A stretch of DNA of 64,000 bases from Sutterella sp. GTDB lineage: Bacteria > Pseudomonadota > Gammaproteobacteria > Burkholderiales > Burkholderiaceae_F. Each line of letters opens with the position of its first letter. The first letter of the stretch is position 1. Below are positions 17,481 to 27,770 of this stretch, in pieces. The notes under the pieces were generated by a model. It saw only the letters and a list, made by a program, of their open reading frames with translations, was not told the origin of the DNA and did not search any database. Location: positions 11,091-75,090 of the forward strand of contig DYBN01000061.1 in assembly GCA_019418605.1 (NCBI GenBank). The letters run 5' to 3'. Position numbers and translations under genes: made by a program.

Positions 17481-17505
17481 ATTCCTGACCGATTGAGTAG
17501 GGTAT
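17481..17505 (+). promoter_or_regulatory. IscR type-1 operator
   Basis: The 25-mer beginning ATTCCTGACCGATT and ending GAGTAGGGTAT fits the enterobacterial IscR type-1 consensus (ATASYYGACTRWWWYAGTCRRSTAT) at 21 of 25 positions by my count. It lies about 112 bp upstream of the iscR start codon. [2Fe-2S]-IscR bound here would repress its own operon, the standard autoregulation. Confidence 0.72.
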
Positions 17506-17617
17506 TTGACGGCAGGGCGCTTCGGCGCCTTTTCCGGCAGGCCTTTTCTCGAGATGCAGGGATGGCGCTTACTGAAAACTTCAGCGTCAAACATCGGACA
17601 GGAATTCTGGAAAGGAA

Positions 17618-18145
17618 GTGAAGCTCACCACGCGCGGACGCTTTGCCGTCACCAGCATGATCGATCTCGCGCTCAACGCCGAGAGCAAACCCGTGCGCTT
17701 GAGCGACATTGCGCGGCGCCAGCAGATGTCGCTTGCGTATCTCGAGCAGATCTTCTGCCAGCTGCGGCGCGCCAAGCTCGTTAAAAGCGTGCGCGGCCCC
17801 GGCGGCGGCTATCTGCTCGGGCGCTCGGCCGAGGCCATTACCGCGGGCGAGATCGTGCGCGCCGTCGAAGGCGACGTCGACGTCTCGCAGTGCCGCGGAG
17901 AGGCCTCTTGCCGCGCGGGCGCACAGTGCCTGGCGCACGGCCTTTGGAGCGAGCTCAACTACAAGCTCGCCGAGTTTCTCAACTCCCAGACCCTGCAGTC
18001 GATCAAGGACAGAAACCTCAGCCGCGCGGCCGCGCTTTCGGGCGCAGGCGAGAAGACGGAAAAGGTTGAAGCGCTCGAGAAGGTCGTGAAGTTTCCCCGT
18101 CCCCTGTCCCCGCACGAGGAGTCTGCATCGTCAAGCGCCCCTTGA
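17618..18145 (+). CDS. iscR: IscR, iron-sulfur-sensing Rrf2-family repressor
   Basis: 175 residues with a GTG start (17618) preceded by GGAAAGGA. Winged-helix Rrf2 domain beginning MKLTTRGRFAVTSMIDLAL. The [2Fe-2S] ligands are the three cysteines of CRGEASCRAGAQC (about 92, 98, 104) with the histidine three residues later (CLAH), the exact E. coli spacing. The C-terminal tail after about 140 is longer and low complexity. First gene of the isc operon and probably its autorepressor via 17481-17505. Confidence 0.95.
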   Translation: MKLTTRGRFAVTSMIDLALNAESKPVRLSDIARRQQMSLAYLEQIFCQLRRAKLVKSVRGPGGGYLLGRSAEAITAGEIVRAVEGDVDVSQCRGEASCRAGAQCLAHGLWSELNYKLAEFLNSQTLQSIKDRNLSRAAALSGAGEKTEKVEALEKVVKFPRPLSPHEESASSSAP

Positions 18146-18242
18146 AATTTAGAGAGATTTTTAAATCACGACGCGCCGGGCGAGAAGCATCATCCCGGCA
18201 GACGCCGCCCCTTTGAAAAAAATAAACAGCGAGAAAACCAAC

Positions 18243-19454
18243 ATGCAACTGCCTGTTTACCTTGACTATTCGGCGACCACGCCCACCGATCCCCGCGTGG
18301 TTGAAAAGATGCTGCCCTATCTTCTGACGAAGTTCGGCAACCCGGCGAGCCGCTCGCACGCCTACGGCTGGGAGGCCGAGAAGGCCGTCGAAGAAGCCCG
18401 CAAGCACGTGGCCGACTATCTCAACGCCGATCCGCGCGAAATCGTCTGGACGTCCGGGGCCACCGAGTCGGACAACCTCGCCATCAAGGGCGCGGCGCAC
18501 TTCTACAAGGACAAGGGCAAGCACCTCATCACGGTCAAGACCGAGCACAAGGCGGTTTTGGACAGCATGCGCCATCTGGAAACGGAAGGCTACGAGGTCA
18601 CCTATCTTGACGTGCAGCCCGACGGCATGCTCGATCTTGATCAGTTTGAAGCCGCCATTCGTCCCGATACGACGCTTGTGTCGGTCATGGCTGTCAACAA
18701 CGAAATCGGCGTCATTCAGGACCTGGAGAAAATCGGAGAAATCTGCCGCAGCAAGGGCGTGATCTTTCACTGCGACGCCACGCAGGCCGCGGGCAAGATG
18801 GAGCTTGACATGCAAAAGCTCAAGATCGATCTGCTGAGCCTTTCCTCGCACAAGGTCTACGGGCCCAAGGGCATGGGGGCGCTCTACGTGCGCCGCAAGC
18901 CGCGCGTGCGCATTGAGCCGCAGATTCACGGCGGCGGCCACGAGCGCGGCATGCGCTCGGGGACGCTTGCCACGCACCAGATCGTGGGCATGGGCGAGGC
19001 CTATCGGCTTGCGCGCCTCGAGCAGGACTCCGACATTGCGCACTGCACGCGGCTGCGCGACCGGCTCTTAAAGGGCATTCTGGACAACATTCCCGACGTC
19101 TACGTCAACGGCAACATGGAGCACCGCGTCTGCTCCAACCTCAACATCTCCTTTGCCTTCGTCGAGGGCGAAAGCCTCATGATGGCCATCAAGGACGTGG
19201 CGGTGAGCTCGGGCTCGGCCTGCACGTCGGCCTCTCTTGAGCCTAGCTACGTGCTGCGCGCCCTCGGGCGCGACGATGAGCTCGCGCACAGCTCGATTCG
19301 CTTCACGCTCGGGCGCTTTACGACCGAAGAGGACATCGACTTCACGGTGAAGACCTTGACCGAGCAGGTCGCCAAGCTGCGCGAAATGTCGCCGCTTTGG
19401 GAGATGCACCAGCAGGGCGTCGATCTCTCGACGGTGAAGTGGAGCGAGCACTAA
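18243..19454 (+). CDS. iscS: IscS cysteine desulfurase
   Basis: 403 residues from ATG 18243 (MQLPVYLDYSATTP), which aligns with E. coli IscS; a TTG ten codons upstream is less likely. PLP-dependent enzyme providing sulfur to IscU and other acceptors. The PLP lysine is in LSSHKVYGPKG (about 206) and the catalytic cysteine is in SSGSACTSASLEPSYV (about 328). Length is normal (404 in E. coli). About 100 bp separates it from both iscR and iscU. Confidence 0.97.
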   Translation: MQLPVYLDYSATTPTDPRVVEKMLPYLLTKFGNPASRSHAYGWEAEKAVEEARKHVADYLNADPREIVWTSGATESDNLAIKGAAHFYKDKGKHLITVKTEHKAVLDSMRHLETEGYEVTYLDVQPDGMLDLDQFEAAIRPDTTLVSVMAVNNEIGVIQDLEKIGEICRSKGVIFHCDATQAAGKMELDMQKLKIDLLSLSSHKVYGPKGMGALYVRRKPRVRIEPQIHGGGHERGMRSGTLATHQIVGMGEAYRLARLEQDSDIAHCTRLRDRLLKGILDNIPDVYVNGNMEHRVCSNLNISFAFVEGESLMMAIKDVAVSSGSACTSASLEPSYVLRALGRDDELAHSSIRFTLGRFTTEEDIDFTVKTLTEQVAKLREMSPLWEMHQQGVDLSTVKWSEH

Positions 19455-19553
19455 TAAAACACAGAGCCCGGGGAAGGGGGCGGGGGACTTTGCCCGCCGC
19501 GCCTTTCCTTTGCAGCGCGTTTTAAAACCTCACAAGAAAAGAACACGGATACC

Positions 19554-19949
19554 ATGGCTTACAGCGAAAAACTGATGGATCACTACGAGCATCCGCGCAA
19601 TGTCGGCACGCTCGACAAAAACGACGACTCGGTCGGAACCGGCATGGTGGGCGCGCCCGCCTGCGGCGACGTGATGCGCCTGCAGATCAAGGTCAACGAT
19701 CAGGGCGTCATCGAAGACGCCAAGTTCAAGACCTACGGGTGCGGCTCGGCCATTGCCTCAAGTTCGCTCGTGACCGAATGGGTCAAGGGTAAGTCGCTTG
19801 AAGATGCGGCCAAGATTTCAAACGCGGACATCGCCGAAGAGCTGGCGCTGCCGCCCGTGAAGATTCACTGCTCGATTCTGGCCGAAGACGCCATCAAGGC
19901 CGCCATCGACGACTACAAGTCCAAGCACGAAGCCAAGAAGGCGCAGTAA
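19554..19949 (+). CDS. iscU: IscU iron-sulfur cluster scaffold
   Basis: 131 residues. The three cluster-binding cysteines are in GAPACGD, YGCGSAIASSS and KIHCSILAEDAI, with the conserved aspartate after the first cysteine. The LPPVK motif bound by HscA is present (ALPPVKIHC). Clusters are assembled here with IscS sulfur and passed on with HscA/HscB help. Confidence 0.97.
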   Translation: MAYSEKLMDHYEHPRNVGTLDKNDDSVGTGMVGAPACGDVMRLQIKVNDQGVIEDAKFKTYGCGSAIASSSLVTEWVKGKSLEDAAKISNADIAEELALPPVKIHCSILAEDAIKAAIDDYKSKHEAKKAQ

Positions 19950-20017
19950 GACCCAAAGGCCGCAGCCCCTCAAAAAAGGGCTGGCGGCCCAACAAAAGTA
20001 CAAGGAGCACATACACC

Positions 20018-20341
20018 ATGGCAGTGACACTGACTGAAGCGGCGGCCAAGCACGTGGCGGCTTTTCTTGCCAAGCGCGGCAAGGGAATCGGACTGCGCCT
20101 GGGGGTCAAGACGAGCGGCTGCTCGGGCATGGCCTACAAGCTTGAATTTGCCGACGCGCTCAATGCCGACGATCAGGTCTGGGAGAGCCACGGCGTGAAG
20201 GTCATCGTCGACGCCAAGAGCCTGCCCTACATCGACGGCACGGAGCTTGACTACGTGCGCGAAGGCCTGCAGGAGGGCTTTAAGTACAACAATCCGCAGG
20301 AAAAGGAAACCTGCGGCTGCGGCAAGTCGTTTCACGTTTAG
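20018..20341 (+). CDS. iscA: IscA A-type iron-sulfur carrier
   Basis: 107 residues. The three conserved cysteines are in KTSGCSGMAYKLEF and the C-terminal ETCGCGKSFHV. It delivers clusters, especially [4Fe-4S], to targets. Context in the isc operon separates it from ErpA or SufA. hscB begins 9 bp after the stop. Confidence 0.95.
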   Translation: MAVTLTEAAAKHVAAFLAKRGKGIGLRLGVKTSGCSGMAYKLEFADALNADDQVWESHGVKVIVDAKSLPYIDGTELDYVREGLQEGFKYNNPQEKETCGCGKSFHV

Positions 20342-20350
20342 GGTTTGGCG

Positions 20351-20887
20351 ATGGCTCAAGCAGACAACGCCTTCAGGATTCTGGGACTGCCCGAGCGCTT
20401 CGATTTGGACGCGGGCAGCATTGAGGAGAACTGGCGCAGGGCGATTGCGCTCGTGCACCCGGACCGCTTTGCGGACAAAAGCGCCGCCGAGCGGCGCGTG
20501 GCCGAGCAGTGGGCGGGCCGCATCAATGAGGCGCGCGAAGCGCTTATCGACCCGGTGCGCCGCGCTCAGATGCTTCTTGCCGCAGCAGGCGTCGACGTGG
20601 GGGCCGAGTCGGATACGCGCATGCCGCCTGACTTTCTGCTCGAGCAGATGAGCTGGCGCGAGGAGCTCGAAGAGGGCTGCGGCGAGCCTGAGAGGCTCGC
20701 GCAGCTTGCGGGCCGCGTCGAAGCCTCCCGCAGCGCCCTCATCGAAGAACTCACGCAAGCCATCGACTGCAGGCGCGACTGGGAGAGTGCGCGCAATGCC
20801 GTGCGGCGGCTCATGTTTGTGGAAAAATTCCGCCGCGAGCTCGAGCGCGGAATGCACGCCGACGGCCCGGGCGCTCAGCCACTTTAA
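20351..20887 (+). CDS. hscB: HscB J-domain co-chaperone
   Basis: 178 residues from ATG 20351. The N-terminal J domain has the HPD motif (LVHPDRFADKS, about 36-38), and a C-terminal three-helix domain binds IscU. It stimulates HscA ATPase and loads IscU. A TTG two codons upstream is a weaker start. Confidence 0.93.
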   Translation: MAQADNAFRILGLPERFDLDAGSIEENWRRAIALVHPDRFADKSAAERRVAEQWAGRINEAREALIDPVRRAQMLLAAAGVDVGAESDTRMPPDFLLEQMSWREELEEGCGEPERLAQLAGRVEASRSALIEELTQAIDCRRDWESARNAVRRLMFVEKFRRELERGMHADGPGAQPL

Positions 20888-20910
20888 AACCCCACACAAG
20901 AAAGAAGAAG

Positions 20911-22821
<1,911 letters not shown>

Positions 22822-22916
22822 CGCTGCGCCCGAAGGCGCCCGGTCAGGTCCCGTAAGGCCCCGTCAGGCCTGACCAAACGAATTCGACAACAAAAGAAAA
22901 TCAAGGAAAAACCATC

Positions 22917-23252
22917 ATGCCCTTTGTCACGATTCTTCCCCACGAGACCATCTGCCCGCAGGGCGCAAAAGTTGAAGTCAAGACCGGCGAGCGGATTGCG
23001 CAGGCCCTCAACAAGGCCGGCGTGAAGCTGCCGCACGCCTGCGAGTACAACTGCGCTTGCGCCACCTGCCACATCATCGTTCGCGAGGGCTTTGAGAGCC
23101 TCAACGAGCCCGATGACAACGAGCTCGACCATCTTGACACCGCCTTCGGCGTCACGGCGCTCTCAAGGCTTGCCTGTCAGTGCGTGATGGGAGAAAGCGA
23201 CCTGACGATCGAAATCCCGAAGAACAACCGCAACATCGTCAATGAGGCCTAA
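22917..23252 (+). CDS. fdx: Isc-type [2Fe-2S] ferredoxin
   Basis: 111 residues. Cluster ligands C42, C48, C51 in ACEYNCACATCH and C87 in LACQC match adrenodoxin-type Isc ferredoxins, with the extra conserved cysteine at 46. Supplies electrons for cluster assembly on IscU. iscX begins 3 bp after the stop codon. Confidence 0.96.
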   Translation: MPFVTILPHETICPQGAKVEVKTGERIAQALNKAGVKLPHACEYNCACATCHIIVREGFESLNEPDDNELDHLDTAFGVTALSRLACQCVMGESDLTIEIPKNNRNIVNEA

Positions 23253-23255
23253 AAA

Positions 23256-23456
23256 GTGACGAGCTTGAAGTGGACCGACGCTCTTGCCATCGCGCAGGAG
23301 CTCTATGACAACGAGCCTGATCTTGATCCGGTGACGCTGCGCTTGAGCGAGCTGCGCGAGCGCGTGCTGGCGCTGCCCGAGTTTGACGACGATCCGCAAA
23401 AGAGCACCGAGCCGATTCTGGAGGCGATTCTGCAGGCCTGGATCGACGAGCGGTAG
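23256..23456 (+). CDS. iscX: IscX small acidic iron-binding protein
   Basis: 66 residues with a GTG start. Highly acidic (KWTDALAIAQELYDNEPDLD), the typical IscX/YfhJ signature. It modulates IscS and may donate or sense iron. Last gene of the isc operon. Confidence 0.93.
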   Translation: MTSLKWTDALAIAQELYDNEPDLDPVTLRLSELRERVLALPEFDDDPQKSTEPILEAILQAWIDER

Positions 23457-23483
23457 AGCGTCGCCCAAAGAGACCCCGCACAC

Positions 23484-23545
23484 AAAAAGCGGCCGGGCGC
23501 GCCGTGACGAAACGAGATTTCGCCGCGGAGCCGGCCGCTTTTTTA
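23484..23545 (+). terminator. Rho-independent terminator of the isc operon
   Basis: An inverted repeat with arms AAAAGCGGCCGG (23485-23496) and CCGGCCGCTTTT (23531-23542) and a GC-rich loop, directly followed by more T residues. It lies about 30 bp after iscX. Confidence 0.85.
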
Positions 23546-23590
23546 TTGTTTTTTCTTTTTTATAACTTCACCCCTCCCCCGGCGGTGTAG

Positions 23591-23618
23591 TGAAACTTCC
23601 ACTTGCAGTGGTATTTCA
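23591..23618 (+). promoter_or_regulatory. Inverted repeat upstream of the autotransporter
   Basis: TGAAA-CTT-CCACT, a TGC loop, then AGTGG-TA-TTTCA forms a 10-bp interrupted stem in the AT-richer leader, about 70 bp before the ATG at 23685. No T-run follows, so it is not a simple terminator. It could be an operator or leader hairpin; the partner factor is unknown. Confidence 0.4.
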
Positions 23619-23684
23619 TTTTGCCGGTTTGTGCGAAGTCGATAAAATCCCATTCAAATTTTATTTCTTCGTGTGGAGAAAATA

Positions 23685-25948
23685 ATGAATATTAGGAAAA
23701 CTACTACCCCCCCCCCAACGGGCATCTAATTGGCCGTCTCACGCGGCTTTCGGCCGCGCTTGCGGGCGCATGCAGCCTCTGCGCCTGGGCCGCTGATCCG
23801 ATCGATCTCGGCGTCATTACCAACGAGGATATGGCCACGAGTGATTCAGGTTGGCCAACCTATCGAATTGATGCTGCTTCAAGTGCGTCGGGAATCCTTG
23901 TTGACGACTTGGAAACTCCGGTCGCCAACAGCAATTTCACTTTCAGCATCACGAATTCGCTTGACGTCAACGGCGATACGCTGATTCGAATTTATTCAGA
24001 TGAAATTAAACCGTCCTACGATGAGGCAACGCACGCCTTCTACTTGTCGGGAAGCACCGCTCAGGTGCACCTCAACGGCAACGTAGAGATTGTCAATCAG
24101 CACGCCACCGACATTTCCTCCGTATATGGAGCCAACACACTGTATCTGACGCGAAACGCGGGCATTTCCCTTGGCACGGAGGATTCCCTGACCCGCATCT
24201 TCAGCATCGCCTCGATTCCGGACGCGATCAGCGCCAAGTACGGCTCCACCGTCGAATTTGTTTCAACTCACAATCAGGTCGTGGGCACCATCGACCTCAG
24301 CAGTTCATCGAAGAATCCGGACTATGATGGAACAAGCCGCGTGACGGGCACCTTTTCGGGCCCCGACTCGTTTTGGTTTGGCGACGAGGCGTCGTCTCTC
24401 AACACAAGTGAAGAAAACCGCAAGGAGCAGCCGGGAGTCCTTGACCTTACGTTTGAAAACGGCGCGCAGTGGTCCTACCTCAACGTTGCCGACACGAAGT
24501 CCGTTCCCAAGCGCATCAGCGCCATTACGCTCAACAACGGCGGCATCATCAACCTCTTTGACGAGGACATCGAGAACTTTCTCAAGAGCGTCGGCCTCTA
24601 CGATCAGCTCAATGACGGCAACTACATTCTCGACCATGACTACGTGCGCATCGGCGACTTGAAGGGCAGCGGCGGCATCTTCCGCCTGGGGCTCGACGGC
24701 CGGGACAAAACGAGCTCGGACATGGTTTTTATCGAAAACTCCACCACCGGCGGACAGCACTTCTTCGAGCCCAACGATCTCGTCAAGCTCGAGCCCATCA
24801 CGCCTGAAAACACGCTCGTCTTCGCCTTGGTCGGCAAAGAGGCAAAAGACAAGATTTCTTTTGCGGACAAGGAAAATCTCGAGGGCGAGACGCTCTACGA
24901 CTATGAGCTTGAAATCGCCCACGAGACGACAACCGAGGAGACGCTGCAAAAAGAAGAGCTCGACGCTGAATTTCTGAGCGAAGACGGTCAGTCTGAGATT
25001 TACCTCGGGGGCGAAGCCTGGTACATCCGCCGCGTGACGCTCACCGAGTCAACGGCCGCGCGCGCCATGACGGGCGCGGGCTACGCCGCCTACGACGCGG
25101 CCGTCGAAATGGATCGGCGCGACCGGCGTCTGGCGGAATCCCTTCACAACACCGACGCGGGCAACGGCCTGTGGGTGCGGGCAACGCACGGCCGCTCGGG
25201 GATCGACGGACAGTACCGCTGGGAGCGCTCGGGCGTCGTGATCGGCTTTGACCGCCGCCTGGGCGAAATGAACACGTTTGGCGCCTGGTTCTCCTACACC
25301 AAGGGGGACGCGGACTTTCTTGACATCAACGGCACGGGCGAACTCACGCGCTACGAGTTTGCGCTCTACGACACGCTCGCTTTTGGCGAGGGGTATCTCG
25401 ATTTGGTCGGCCGCATCGGCCGCGTGAGCGCCGAGTTTGACGCGGCAAGCGCCGCTTACCGGACCACGGGCGACTTTGATCAGGACTACGCCGCCCTCTC
25501 GGCGGAAATTGGCTGGACGTTCATCGATCAGGGCACGGGACTTTTTGTCGAGCCGCAGGTGCAGATGCAGGCCGCGTGGCTCAAAAGCTACGACTACGAC
25601 TCCGAGCGCGGCATGCAGGTGCAAGCCGACAGCGGCACGAGCGTGCTTGGCCGCGCGGGCTTTCGCGCAGGCAGAAGGCTCTCGGGCAAGGCCGCAGCGG
25701 GCGAAGTCTATCTGCGGGCCGACCTCATGCATCAGTTCACGGACGGGCAGGACGCGACGTTGCGCGACACGGACGGGCACGTCGTGCAGACAAACTGGGG
25801 CGATCGCGGCACCTGGGGGCTTGCGGGCTTTGGCGGCGCCGTGAGCTGGGGCGGCAGCTACGGTCTGCAGCTTGACATCGAACGGGCCTTTGGCGGGGAA
25901 GTCGAAAACACCTGGCTCATCACGGGGCGCTTCAAGTACCTCTTTTGA
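23685..25948 (+). pseudogene. Phase-variable autotransporter adhesin-like gene, frame OFF at a C10 tract
   Basis: Translation from ATG 23685 (preceded by GTGGAGAAAATA) gives MNIRKTTTPPPTGI and stops at 23727-23729. One more C (or two fewer) in the C10 tract joins this start to a long open frame reading NGHLIGRLTRLSAALAGACS, then LCAWAADPIDLG, a plausible signal peptide with an AWA cleavage site. That frame runs through a passenger of about 400 residues, acidic and without clear repeats, to a C-terminal autotransporter beta-barrel of about 280 residues ending in FKYLF (terminal Phe typical for BAM). Intact length would be about 754 residues. The passenger DNA is less GC-rich than its neighbours, suggesting transfer. 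An internal ATG at 23831 would lack the signal. Best read as a switchable gene rather than a dead one. Confidence 0.8.
23707..23716 (+). repeat. Poly-C tract (C10), candidate phase-variation switch
   Basis: Ten consecutive C within codons 8-11 of the autotransporter leader. Frame accounting: 8 or 11 C joins the ATG at 23685 to the passenger/barrel frame, while 9 or 10 C gives early stops. Homopolymers of this length are hypermutable by slipped-strand mispairing in other bacteria. Confidence 0.85.
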
Positions 25949-26112
25949 TTCATCGCTTCGAATCAAGGAGGCGCGGGCGAGCCTTTTTTCAAAAGACTTG
26001 CCCGCGCACCCGGTGCGGAAGGCGCGCGCAACAAAAGCCCCCGCCTTCCGCCTCATCCCAACGGTGAAGACGCGGCCTCAAAGAGGCGGCCTTCATCTTT
26101 TCCAGAAAAAAG

Positions 26113-26568
26113 ATGGGTGACGTGATGAGCACAATGGATAAAAGCGGCGCCTTGCCCGAGGCGCTTCAAGAGGCCCGGGAGCTCAAGGAGCCCGAAGAGT
26201 CCAAGGAGTCCCGGAAGTCCTTTGGTACCCCGGAGGCGGCCTCCGGCCGCATCAGGCCCGCGCACTTTGTCTCCGACGCCAAGCGCGCCCAGGCCAAAGC
26301 GCTCTTTGAGGCGGGCGCGGGCTATCGGCAGGCCGCGCGCATTCTCAATTTGCCGCTGTACACGGTGCGCGACTGGCGGCGGCTCTTTGTCCAGGGCGCC
26401 TTTCGCGACCATGTCGAGCAAAGAAACTACGTGTTTTCAGAAGAAGTGCGCCGCCGTGCCGTCGAGATGCGCCGGGGCGGCGCAACCTGGCGCGAAATCG
26501 AGGCCGCAACGGGCGCCAAGCCCGTGAGCGTGCGCCGGTGGATGCGGGCGGCCGCAAAAGAAGACTGA
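26113..26568 (+). CDS. Double helix-turn-helix protein (transposase orfA-like or regulator)
   Basis: 151 residues. The N-terminal 45 are charged and disordered. Two helix-turn-helix-like units follow: AKALFEAGAGYRQAARILNL with YTVRDWRRLF (about 58-90), and AVEMRRGGATWREIEAATGA with PVSVRRWM (about 117-147). They resemble the DNA-binding repeats of IS3-type OrfA or Terminase/HTH_29-like proteins, but no catalytic domain follows. ATG 26125 is an alternative start. It lies between the autotransporter and an ArdC-like gene, as expected of mobile or accessory DNA. Function not assigned. Confidence 0.55.
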   Translation: MGDVMSTMDKSGALPEALQEARELKEPEESKESRKSFGTPEAASGRIRPAHFVSDAKRAQAKALFEAGAGYRQAARILNLPLYTVRDWRRLFVQGAFRDHVEQRNYVFSEEVRRRAVEMRRGGATWREIEAATGAKPVSVRRWMRAAAKED

Positions 26569-26687
26569 ATGCCGGCATCCGAAAGAGCGGCGGCGCAGTC
26601 TTTGTTTTGACGCAAATTGCGACAAATATTGACGCAGAGCGTCCCTAGACTCATCCCTGTCGAACACGTCAGAAAGCGGGATGCAGC

Positions 26688-27770
26688 ATGACAAAGGGCT
26701 TTGACAATGAAAAGAAATGCGCCGCAGGCAGCATGAATCGCGCCGCGCCGCAGGCGCCGTCCGTGGTCGAGTCTGCGGCCGACGATGAGGGCGGAAGGAC
26801 GATTTCGGCGCAGCGGGCGCTTGATTTTGCCGCACAGGAAATCATCTCCCTTCTGCAGGCCGGGACGCCTGCTTGGAAGCCCGGCTGGGAGCAGGCCTCG
26901 GGCCCCTTGTCGGCTGCAACCGGCAGGCCCTACCGCGGGTTCAATGCGTTTTTTCTCACGCTTGTGCAGCACTTGCGCGGGTACGGGGACAACCGCTGGA
27001 TCACGCGGCGCGAGGCCGTGCGCCGAGCCGGCAGAGTCAAGCCTGGCGAAATCGGGTGGCCGTGCCTTTACTTTACGGTCTTGCCGATCAGGGCGCTCTC
27101 AGGCGTCGGGCGAAGCACCCTGCAGGCGGACTCGGGCGAGAGCGGCTTTAGAACCGTCTCGCGCGTCTTTCTTCTCTACAACCTGGATCAGACCGAAGGG
27201 GTAAAGGTCGCAGGGCGCCGCTGCAAGCCCTGCCGCTGGGAGCCCCTTGAGGCTGCCGAAACCATGCTTGACGCCTCGGGTGCGCACATTCGCTTTGGAC
27301 ACGGCCTGCAGCCTGCCTACGACCCCCGAAGCGACGAAATCAGGCTGCCGCTTCGAGGGCAATTTGAAAGCAAAGAGGCTTTCTACGACGCGGCGCTGCA
27401 CGAGCTTGCGCACTGGACGGGGCACCCCGAGAGGCTCAACCGCCCCTTTGCCGCGGCCATGATCAAGGGGCGCATTGACAAGCAGACCTATGCAAGAGAA
27501 GAGTTGTGCGCGGAAATCGCCTCGTTTCTTCTTGCTACGCGACTGGGGCTCGCGGGGGGCGGCGCCTCCCACGCGGCCTACGTCGCAAGCTGGCTCAAGG
27601 CGCTTGCCGGCGACATGCGGGAAGTTGTGCGCGCCGCAAGCCGCGCACAGGCCGCTTGCGAGTATCTCTTCGATTTGCTTGCCGACAAGCGCGGCAACGC
27701 CGCCGCTCAACGAGAGTGCGCCGCGGCGCTTTCAAAAGGCTGCGGCAACGCCCGGCCGGGCGCTCTTTAA
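26688..27770 (+). CDS. ArdC-like antirestriction / zincin-metallopeptidase domain protein
   Basis: 360 residues. An N-terminal ArdC/DUF1738-type single-strand-DNA-binding domain (about 40-180: ISLLQAGTPAWKPGW, SAATGRPYRGFNAFFL) is followed by a zincin-like domain with the HExxH motif in ALHELAHWTGHPERL (about 238) and the downstream YAREELCAEIASFL glutamate helix. ArdC proteins from plasmids and integrative elements protect incoming DNA from restriction and also appear fused to TraC-type primases. Here it stands alone with no conjugation genes, so it is probably an island remnant. It is convergent with lysR (stops overlap by 4 bp). Confidence 0.82.
   Translation: MTKGFDNEKKCAAGSMNRAAPQAPSVVESAADDEGGRTISAQRALDFAAQEIISLLQAGTPAWKPGWEQASGPLSAATGRPYRGFNAFFLTLVQHLRGYGDNRWITRREAVRRAGRVKPGEIGWPCLYFTVLPIRALSGVGRSTLQADSGESGFRTVSRVFLLYNLDQTEGVKVAGRRCKPCRWEPLEAAETMLDASGAHIRFGHGLQPAYDPRSDEIRLPLRGQFESKEAFYDAALHELAHWTGHPERLNRPFAAAMIKGRIDKQTYAREELCAEIASFLLATRLGLAGGGASHAAYVASWLKALAGDMREVVRAASRAQAACEYLFDLLADKRGNAAAQRECAAALSKGCGNARPGAL

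Noticed and set aside
18018..19043. 341-codon open frame opposite iscS
   Set aside because: Shadow of iscS, whose PLP lysine and catalytic cysteine are clear on the plus strand.
23831..25948. Taking the internal ATG at 23831 as the autotransporter start
   Set aside because: It would remove the signal peptide that is plainly encoded just upstream in the same frame; the frame joins the real start through the C10 tract.
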